NCBI RefSeq assembly: GCF_018398425.1
Contig: NZ_JADPMV010000001.1
Coordinates: 806,001-870,000 of the forward strand
DNA: 64,000 nucleotides
Reading direction: 5' to 3'
Source: Pseudomonas lalucatii
GTDB lineage: Bacteria; Pseudomonadota; Gammaproteobacteria; Pseudomonadales; Pseudomonadaceae
The position numbers and the translations under genes were made by a program. This document shows positions 58,258 to 64,000 of this stretch, one piece after another. Positions within the stretch are counted from its first letter, which is position 1. Every line of letters starts with the position of its first letter. Under the pieces are notes generated by a model. It made no database searches. It saw nothing but the letters and a program-made list of their open reading frames with translations, and was not told the DNA's origin.

Positions 58258-59796
58258 TCAGCTCGCCTTGGGCAGGGGGGAGACGGCCGGACTCAGACCC
58301 TTCCACTGCAGCCAGCGCTGGTGCTCAGGCGAGCCGAGGTACTCGAAGTTGTCCTCGCCGATGTTGATGTTGTAGTAGTCGCGTACCACCGACTCGACGT
58401 CGCTACCGCCGCAGTTGCCCTGGTAGATCTGGTGCACCGGCAGCCAGGCCTGGACATACTTCTGCGGCTGGTTCTTGAAGATGTCGCAGCAGCCATCCGA
58501 GCAGAAGTGGTAGCGCTCGCCCTCGTGCACATGGCTGCGATGGCTGAGCTTGGTGGCGTCATCCGGCTCGGTGAAGATGGCCGGGATCTGGCACACCTGA
58601 CACAGCTGCGGCAGGGTGTTGTTGTAGAAGCGCTCGCCCTTTTCCTGCTGCTCGCGCCAGAAGGTGAAACGCTCGCGGTAGTACCGGTCGAAGGTGTTCG
58701 GGTACTTGGCCGACAGCCAGTCCATCTCCTCGTCGCTGGGCATCCAGGTGTGGAAATTGGTGGCCTGGCTGTACTGGTAGAAGGTCGCCCAGGTCTGGTG
58801 GGAGACGTGCTCCTTGCCGATGGTCGTCTGCTCGACGTACTTCGGCGCGCGGATGCCGTAGCGCTCCAGGTCCTTGAACAGCGCGCCGCCCGCCTCCTCG
58901 AAGTAGACCTCCCAGGCTTCGGCCCAGGACATCACCTTGTTCGGCAGCATGTAGTCCATCATCATCCCGACCAGCGACAGCAGGCGGTTGCCACGCCAGA
59001 ACCACTTGTCGATCCAGCCCTGAATGATCGGCACGTTGTCCTCGTGCTGCTCGAGCATGAACTTGATCACTTCCAGGCCCAGGGTCATGTGCCGGGCCTC
59101 GTCGGACTGCGCCGAGAAGCCGAAGGTGACGGTGGCCATGTCGCCGTTGTAGGCCGCGCCGGACATGAAAGGCACGAACAGCAGGTTGGTCAGCACGTAC
59201 TCGAAGGAGAACGAGATGGCGGTTAGGAACTCGAACGGTCCGGCCGTGCGCGCATCGTCGAAGAACGACTTGGGCACCGAGTTGAACCACACGCGATCGT
59301 GCATGTGGGCAAAGTCATGCATGCCGTTGAAGTGCTTGTTGTAGTGACTCATCGCATGCACTTGCGTCTGCACGTGACGCAGCTCGTCGATCGCCTGCAT
59401 CTGGCAGGCGACCCGCGCTCCGGCGCCGCTGAAATCCCGACCAACCCGAGCGAAGCCCTGGAACGCCTGGTATTCGCAGGGGCTGATGCCACCGAGGAAG
59501 AGTTTCAGCGCATTGACGTAGCGGGCATCGGAGATGGTCTGCTGGCCGTTGTTCTGGGCGAAGGCGTCGAGAATGGCGTAGAGCTTCTTCTCCTTCTCGG
59601 CCTGGTACTTCCAGTAGGCATCCATGGTCAGGCGGAAGGGGTCCTCCCACTTGTCCCAGTCGGTGATCTTGATGCCCTCGAAATCCTCGTGGGGGAAGAT
59701 GTCCTTCTTGTCCTGGTAGCTAGGCTCCCAGTCGAGGTCGCGGGTGAGGTAGCGGTACTTTTCTTTGAGGCCGAGTTTTTTCTTGTTCGCGGTCAT
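58258..59796 (-). CDS. dmpN: phenol hydroxylase P3 subunit (large oxygenase subunit)
   Basis: The 512-residue alpha subunit carries the diiron centre that hydroxylates phenol to catechol. Two E-x-x-H motifs of the bacterial multicomponent monooxygenase family are visible: IDELRHVQTQ and SDEARHMTLG. A C-terminal region with cysteines (LCQVCQIP, FCSDGCCDIF) is family typical. The start MTANKKKLGLKEKYRYL at 59796 was preferred to 59838. It lies 10 bases after dmpM. Confidence 0.97.
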   Translation of the reverse strand: MTANKKKLGLKEKYRYLTRDLDWEPSYQDKKDIFPHEDFEGIKITDWDKWEDPFRLTMDAYWKYQAEKEKKLYAILDAFAQNNGQQTISDARYVNALKLFLGGISPCEYQAFQGFARVGRDFSGAGARVACQMQAIDELRHVQTQVHAMSHYNKHFNGMHDFAHMHDRVWFNSVPKSFFDDARTAGPFEFLTAISFSFEYVLTNLLFVPFMSGAAYNGDMATVTFGFSAQSDEARHMTLGLEVIKFMLEQHEDNVPIIQGWIDKWFWRGNRLLSLVGMMMDYMLPNKVMSWAEAWEVYFEEAGGALFKDLERYGIRAPKYVEQTTIGKEHVSHQTWATFYQYSQATNFHTWMPSDEEMDWLSAKYPNTFDRYYRERFTFWREQQEKGERFYNNTLPQLCQVCQIPAIFTEPDDATKLSHRSHVHEGERYHFCSDGCCDIFKNQPQKYVQAWLPVHQIYQGNCGGSDVESVVRDYYNINIGEDNFEYLGSPEHQRWLQWKGLSPAVSPLPKAS

Positions 59797-59806
59797 GGCT
59801 TGGCTC

Positions 59807-60076
59807 CTAGTTTTTCCACTCGAGAACGAAGGCGTCATCGTCCTCGTCGACGTTGCCGCCGATGGTGATCACGTCCAGCAGCATCTCCTGCACGTCCCAG
59901 GCGCGGCCGAGCCGCTCTTCCATGGTCTCGCGGCGGATCTGCAGACGGCCTTCTGCCTCGATGCGGATCATCGCCGGCTGGTGCTCGACCACCGCATGGG
60001 GGTTGTCATGGGTGATGCCATCCACCAGGTAGTGGGCGTTGTCGTTGTCCTGCAGGACGAGGTAAACGAGCGACAT
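59807..60076 (-). CDS. dmpM: phenol hydroxylase P2 regulatory (effector) protein
   Basis: The 89-residue cofactor-free effector protein couples electron transfer to hydroxylation, like MmoB and TmoD. It opens SLVYLVLQDNDNAHYLVDGI and ends in an acidic stretch (NVDEDDDAFVLEWKN). Spacing to dmpL and dmpN is 11 and 10 bases. Confidence 0.95.
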   Translation of the reverse strand: MSLVYLVLQDNDNAHYLVDGITHDNPHAVVEHQPAMIRIEAEGRLQIRRETMEERLGRAWDVQEMLLDVITIGGNVDEDDDAFVLEWKN

Positions 60077-60087
60077 GGTCTGGATCC

Positions 60088-61077
60088 TTATTGAATGTTC
60101 AGGCCGAGCTTGCTCAGCCGGGCGAGGAAGTCCTGATGCACGCTGGCAAGTGCCTCGCCGCCGGCGCTGATCTCGGCCAGCGGTGCCTGCGCCTCGAGGG
60201 CACGGGCCAGCCAGTGGCCGATCCAGGCCTCGATCTGCAGACGATTGTTCTCGCTCTCGGCGGCCACGGTCTTGACCATGGCATCGACCCAGCGGCTGCT
60301 CTCGGCGTGCCACTGGCGCATGAACTCGGTGAGCATGCCGACATCGCCGGCGCCTTCGGCGCTCAGGGTCTCGTCGAACTTCTGGTAAATCAGCGGAAAC
60401 AGCAGGCCATCGCTGACCAGGTTCTGGGCCAGGCTCAGCTCGAACCAGTCTTTGATCACGAAACTGTCCTCGACATAGCGGCGCAGGCCCTGCCAGACGG
60501 GATCGTCGAGCCATAGCTGTTTGCCCTGTTCCAGCGCCGCAGTGCCGCCGCCATCGAGTAACAGACCGATGCGCGACAGGTACTGGGCGATGCCCAGGCG
60601 GTCCATGGCGGTGTAGATATGCATCTGCACCACGGTGGTCGCGCAGCCGTCGGCGGCGATGCCGCTGTTATTCATGTTGGCGCCCAGCTCGGCATGGCGC
60701 AGCGGCACCAGCACCCGCAGGATGCGCGCCCGCTGTTCGTCGCTTAGGCGCGCCAGCAGCTCGCGCTTCTCGCAGAATGCATATTCGTGCTCGGTGGTTT
60801 CCTGCATGCGTGCGCGGGTCTGCACGTAACTGCCGTAGTAGTACTGGCGCGGATCGCTGACCGCATACCAGTCGCGCATCACCAGGCAGGTGCGGCTGAC
60901 ATCATTGAGCTGCTTGTCCGGCTGCCACTGCGGGCGGTAATGGAAGTTGCTGGTGGCGGCAATGTCGTAGCTGGCCTCCTGATAGCGGCTGGCCGGCTTG
61001 TCACCGAAGCGTCTGCGGATATGGCTGAACGTCTGGCGGATCGGTGCCACCGTGTTCGTTTTGATTTCTATGCTCAT
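60088..61077 (-). CDS. dmpL: phenol hydroxylase P1 subunit (beta oxygenase subunit)
   Basis: The 329-residue beta subunit supports the diiron subunit in the oxygenase dimer. It starts SIEIKTNTVAPIRQTFSHI and has the DPRQYYYGSYVQTRA block of this subunit family. It follows dmpK by 47 bases. An A-rich motif lies 13 bases upstream of its start. Confidence 0.95.
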   Translation of the reverse strand: MSIEIKTNTVAPIRQTFSHIRRRFGDKPASRYQEASYDIAATSNFHYRPQWQPDKQLNDVSRTCLVMRDWYAVSDPRQYYYGSYVQTRARMQETTEHEYAFCEKRELLARLSDEQRARILRVLVPLRHAELGANMNNSGIAADGCATTVVQMHIYTAMDRLGIAQYLSRIGLLLDGGGTAALEQGKQLWLDDPVWQGLRRYVEDSFVIKDWFELSLAQNLVSDGLLFPLIYQKFDETLSAEGAGDVGMLTEFMRQWHAESSRWVDAMVKTVAAESENNRLQIEAWIGHWLARALEAQAPLAEISAGGEALASVHQDFLARLSKLGLNIQ

Positions 61078-61089
61078 TTCGACCGTACC

Positions 61090-61101
61090 TGTTGTTGTTG
61101 T
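61090..61101 (-). promoter_or_regulatory. ACAACAACAACA motif before dmpL (Crc/Hfq-type)
   Basis: In the mRNA sense it lies about 13 bases before the dmpL start, just ahead of AGGTACGG. It fits AAnAANAA. Confidence 0.45.
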
Positions 61102-61124
61102 GTGTGGCTGCCGTGGGCAATGCC

Positions 61125-61394
61125 TTAGTCCTGTCGACTCGGCATGCGGCCGCCTGCCTCACCGAAACGCCACTTGACCATGTCGTCATCGACCGCTTGG
61201 GCCATCGCCTGGTCCATCACCACCACGCGGTTGTGCTGGCAGAACTGGGTGAACGCCGCTTGCGGCAGAACCAGCTCGACGAACAGATCTGGGCAACCGA
61301 TGGCGAAGTCGAACTCGACGAAGCGCGCACCTGGCTCGCTGCGCACCCGGATGTAACGCGTCATGTCTTCAAAGCGGGGTTCAAGCGTGTTCAT
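61125..61394 (-). CDS. dmpK: phenol hydroxylase P0 assembly protein
   Basis: The 89-residue first gene of the operon. DmpK-type proteins help load iron into the oxygenase. The product reads YIRVRSEPGARFVEFDFAIGCPDLFVEL, typical of the family. The ATG at 61394 has AAGGGAGAT upstream. A -24/-12 promoter lies 39 bases before it. Confidence 0.93.
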   Translation of the reverse strand: MNTLEPRFEDMTRYIRVRSEPGARFVEFDFAIGCPDLFVELVLPQAAFTQFCQHNRVVVMDQAMAQAVDDDMVKWRFGEAGGRMPSRQD

Positions 61395-61432
61395 GTTCGG
61401 GCCATCTCCCTTGGTGGCGGGTGACAGGCCTA

Positions 61433-61449
61433 TCGCAACGGCTGTGCCA
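61433..61449 (-). promoter_or_regulatory. sigma54 promoter of the dmp operon
   Basis: On the minus strand TGGCAC-AGCCG-TTGCGA gives the invariant GG (-24) and GC (-12) with exact spacing. Transcription should start near 61421, giving a short leader with the dmpK ribosome site. Confidence 0.9.
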
Positions 61450-61558
61450 AGTCCTCCATAAAAATTACAAGCTATTGTTTTATAAGACTTTATTCTTAAA
61501 TACAGGCAATGAAAGGCGCACGCCAGAGAGGGTGATGGCCAAGCCGACGAGGGATCTA

Positions 61559-61574
61559 TTGATGATTTGATCAA
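61559..61574 (-). promoter_or_regulatory. DmpR upstream activating site 1
   Basis: TTGATGATTTGATCAA is an inverted repeat two mismatches away from the ideal dyad TTGATCAATTGATCAA recognised by XylR/DmpR-type activators. Its centre is about 145 bases upstream of the expected dmpK transcript start. Confidence 0.75.
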
Positions 61575-61589
61575 ACGCCACGGGCCGGC

Positions 61590-61605
61590 TTGAGCAAATG
61601 CTCAG
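61590..61605 (-). promoter_or_regulatory. DmpR upstream activating site 2
   Basis: TTGAGCAAATGCTCAG contains the perfect dyad TGAGCA-AA-TGCTCA. Its centre is 31 bases (three helical turns) from site 1, the usual arrangement for a multimeric sigma54 activator. Confidence 0.75.
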
Positions 61606-61863
61606 GCACCCGACAGGAGACAATGGGGAGCGGGCCAGGCGAGGCCCATTTCATCAATTGGTGACTTCCACCAGCGCCAGGATCTGGCTATGGTGACTGT
61701 CGAGTCGAGCCACGAGGCGCTGGCCTAGAGCCCGCCCGCCAACCATCCAGGCCTTTGCATCGCAGAAGGATGCAGGGGTACGCAGCTTGCTAACCGGCAA
61801 CCTCAACCCCGTCAGAAATTGGATGGAAACCTGGTCACCGCTTCGACGTGGTTCTCCCCATAC

Positions 61864-61871
61864 AAAAACAA
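61864..61871 (+). promoter_or_regulatory. AAAAACAA motif before dmpR (Crc/Hfq-type)
   Basis: It lies 16 bases before the dmpR start, ahead of AGGGGCC, and fits AAnAANAA. Activator mRNAs are known Crc/Hfq targets in aromatic pathways. Confidence 0.45.
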
Positions 61872-61887
61872 TCAGGGGCCTTTGGCC

Positions 61888-63573
61888 ATGGCAATCAGCT
61901 ACAAGCCACAACTGCAACAATCGGACTTTCAGGACCTGAGCAAACAGATCCGCTTTCAAAGCATGGAAGGCAAGATCTGGCTCGGCGAGCAGCGCATGTT
62001 GCTGCTACAGGTCTCGGCCATGGCCGGCTTTCGCCGCGAGCTGGTAAGCATCCTCGGCGTCGAGCGGGCCAAGGGTTTCTTCCTGCGCCTGGGTTACCAG
62101 TCTGGCCTGCGCGATGCCGAGCTGGCGCGCAAGCTGCGACCGCATTGCAGCGAGCTGGATATCTTTCTCGCTGGCCCACAGCTGCATTCGCTCAAGGGCA
62201 TGGTCAAGGCGGTCCCCACCGAGGTGGATGTCGATATCGAGGCCGGACGCTTCCACGTCGAGGTGGAGTGGGTCGACTCCTTCGAGGTGGAAATTTGCCA
62301 GAACGAACTGGGAACTATGGACGGTCCGGTGTGCTGGACCCTGCTCGGCTATGCCTGCAGCTACTCGTCCTCGTTCATGGGGCGCGAGGTGATCTTCAAG
62401 GAGATCACCTGCCGTGGTTGTGGCCACGACAAGTGCCGGATCGTCGGTAAGCTGGCCGAAGATTGGGACGACGCCGAGACGTTCAAGCAGTATTTCAAGA
62501 GCGATCCGATCATCGAGGAACTCTACGAGCTGCAGTCGCAACTGGCCTCGCTGCGCACCAGCCTGCAGCGCCAGGAAGGCCAGTACTACGGCATCGGCCA
62601 GTCCCTGGCCTACACCAAGGTCTGCCAGATGATCGACAAGGCCGCCCAAGGCAAGGTCTCGGTGCTGTTACTCGGCGAAAGCGGTGTCGGCAAGGAGGTG
62701 ATTGCGCGCAGCGTGCACCTGCGCAGCGCCCGCGCCGAGCAGCCGTTCGTCGCAGTCAACTGTGCCGCCATTGCACCGGACCTGATCGAGGCCGAGCTGT
62801 TCGGCGTCGAGAAAGGCGCCTTTACCGGTGCACTGCAGTCGCGCATGGGCCGTTTCGAACGGGCCAACCAGGGCACCATCTTCCTCGACGAAGTGATCGA
62901 GCTGAGTGCGCGGGCCCAGGCCACCCTGCTGCGCGTGCTGCAGGAGGGCGAGCTGGAGCGGGTCGGCGACAACCGCACGCGCAAGGTCGACGTACGGGTA
63001 ATCGCCGCCACCAACGAAAGCCTCAGCGAAGCGGTCAAGGCGGGCAAGTTCCGCGCCGACCTGTACTACCGGCTCAATGTGTTCCCGGTGAGTATCCCGC
63101 CCCTGCGCGAACGCCTGGAGGATATCCCGCTGCTGGTGGAGCATTTCCTCAAGCGCTTCCACAGCGAATACAGCAAGAAGACCCTGGGACTTTCCGATAA
63201 AGCCATGGAGGCCTGCATGCACTACCCCTGGCCGGGAAATATCCGCGAACTGGAGAACGTCATAGAGCGCGGCATCATCCTCACCGAAAGCAACGAGAGC
63301 ATCGGCCTCGAGGCACTGTTTCCGCAGTTGCAGCTGGAAGAATTGATGGAGAGCCGACTTGCGAGCGACGGCACCTTGCTGCAACCGGCGGCCGAACAGA
63401 GCTGGATCGAGCAGGTGTTGGGTTCGGGCCTGAGCCTGGACGCCATTGAAGAGCAGTTGATGCGCGAAGCCATGCAGCGTTCGGGCAACAATGTTTCCGG
63501 CGCGGCGCGCACACTCGGACTGACCCGCCCTGCCCTGGCTTACCGATTGAAGAAGATCGGCATCGAGGCCTGA
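61888..63573 (+). CDS. dmpR: phenol-responsive sigma54 activator DmpR
   Basis: The 561-residue activator binds phenol and switches on the dmp operon. The N-terminal V4R sensor keeps zinc ligands Cys149, Glu172, Cys175 and Cys183 and phenol-contact positions His100 and Trp128 (by alignment with MopR/DmpR from memory). The AAA+ domain has Walker A GESGVGKE (263-270), GAFTGA (310-315) for sigma54 contact and FLDEV. The C-terminus has a Fis-type helix-turn-helix ([24 protein letters not shown]). It is divergent from dmpK across a 493-base gap with the promoter and two binding sites. Confidence 0.96.
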   Translation: MAISYKPQLQQSDFQDLSKQIRFQSMEGKIWLGEQRMLLLQVSAMAGFRRELVSILGVERAKGFFLRLGYQSGLRDAELARKLRPHCSELDIFLAGPQLHSLKGMVKAVPTEVDVDIEAGRFHVEVEWVDSFEVEICQNELGTMDGPVCWTLLGYACSYSSSFMGREVIFKEITCRGCGHDKCRIVGKLAEDWDDAETFKQYFKSDPIIEELYELQSQLASLRTSLQRQEGQYYGIGQSLAYTKVCQMIDKAAQGKVSVLLLGESGVGKEVIARSVHLRSARAEQPFVAVNCAAIAPDLIEAELFGVEKGAFTGALQSRMGRFERANQGTIFLDEVIELSARAQATLLRVLQEGELERVGDNRTRKVDVRVIAATNESLSEAVKAGKFRADLYYRLNVFPVSIPPLRERLEDIPLLVEHFLKRFHSEYSKKTLGLSDKAMEACMHYPWPGNIRELENVIERGIILTESNESIGLEALFPQLQLEELMESRLASDGTLLQPAAEQSWIEQVLGSGLSLDAIEEQLMREAMQRSGNNVSGAARTLGLTRPALAYRLKKIGIEA

Positions 63574-63635
63574 GACGCGGGGAAAGACTCGCGGCAACCG
63601 CGCCAATCACGGCTACCGCCAGGCGCCTCGACGCC

Positions 63636-64000
63636 TCAATCCTTCAGCTTTTCCAGACGATAGGCCAACTGAGCGCGGCTCAGGCCAAGGAGCCGCGCAG
63701 CTTTCGAGACGTTACCCGAGGTTTTGCTTATCGCCGTACGCAGCAACCTGATCTCAAATTGTTCGAGATCGAAATCCTCACTGAGTAGCGCTTCGCATAA
63801 AGCATCCGAGTCGTTCTCCGGGCTCGTCGAGACTGGTTTCAAGTGACCCGTCGGGTCGATCCGCTCCAGCGGCTGGCCGGCCTCTGCCAGCGACGGGAAC
63901 AGCGCCGGTAGATCGATCAACTGGTTGTTGTCGGTGAGGATGACGCCGCGCTCGACCATGTTCTCCAGCTCGCGGATATTACCCGGCCAGTTGTATTCCA
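63636..64000 (-). CDS. sigma54-dependent activator, C-terminal part (cut by window edge)
   Basis: The visible 121 codons begin inside the AAA+ domain ([18 protein letters not shown]) and end in a Fis-type helix-turn-helix (SGNVSKAARLLGLSRAQLAYRLEKLKD). The linker (about 45 residues) differs from that of DmpR, but the DNA-binding helix is close in sequence. It is convergent with dmpR, 62 bases apart. It may be another aromatic-responsive activator of the XylR/DmpR group; the sensor domain lies outside the window. Confidence 0.85.
   Translation of the reverse strand, partial: EYNWPGNIRELENMVERGVILTDNNQLIDLPALFPSLAEAGQPLERIDPTGHLKPVSTSPENDSDALCEALLSEDFDLEQFEIRLLRTAISKTSGNVSKAARLLGLSRAQLAYRLEKLKD

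Overview
The window is high-GC gammaproteobacterial DNA. Gene content, operon orders and promoter types all point to a Pseudomonas-like, metabolically versatile bacterium: OprD-family porins, the Bat/MoxR cluster, soxBDAG with glyA, GlxA/AraC regulators, and a dmp-type phenol operon with DmpR. It is almost entirely catabolic and transport DNA. No tRNA, rRNA or CRISPR array was seen.

Layout. (1) 0-7.4 kb: a frameshifted LysR regulator, an OprD porin, pxpABC (5-oxoprolinase) and a methyl-accepting chemotaxis protein. (2) 7.6-14.4 kb: a six-gene MoxR-DUF58-DUF4381-VWA-VWA/TPR-BatD operon, with a frameshift in the VWA/TPR gene. (3) 14.5-21.7 kb, minus strand: an RND/MMPL transporter with a YCF48-like protein, and upstream of it a DUF1302-DUF1329 operon. 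(4) 22.1-23.1 kb: a scar holding a broken tyrosine integrase and an unusual GGTAAC repeat cluster. (5) 23.1-42.1 kb: a creatinine/creatine/sarcosine/serine catabolic island with glyA-soxBDAG, a GlxA-type regulator, a sodium:solute symporter with a 37-residue membrane partner, creatinase, creatininase with a BCCT transporter, a second creatinase, and L-serine dehydratase with a second GlxA-type regulator. (6) 42.3-49.1 kb: an octaheme cytochrome with HEAT/TPR tail, an OprD porin, a periplasmic arylsulfatase and an AraC regulator. (7) 49.3-64 kb: the complete phenol/catechol meta-cleavage operon dmpKLMNOPQBCDEFGHI, the divergent activator dmpR, and the end of another sigma54-type activator.

How it works together. 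In region 5 creatinine is opened to creatine, creatine is split to sarcosine and urea, tetrameric sarcosine oxidase makes glycine and methylene-tetrahydrofolate, GlyA joins these to serine, and serine dehydratase makes pyruvate. The most striking regulatory signal is a shared operator (core CCGACCCGAAATTGGTCA) upstream of five transcription units of this pathway. Each copy lies at exactly the same distance from a -10-like hexamer ending in CAAT, which makes these five units one likely regulon of a GlxA/AraC-type activator. In region 7 phenol is hydroxylated and catechol is cleaved to pyruvate and acetyl-CoA. A textbook -24/-12 promoter and two DmpR-type upstream sites lie in the dmpK-dmpR gap. 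A-rich AAnAANAA motifs, the known Crc/Hfq recognition pattern of pseudomonads, sit just upstream of the start codons of many catabolic genes here, suggesting global catabolite repression.
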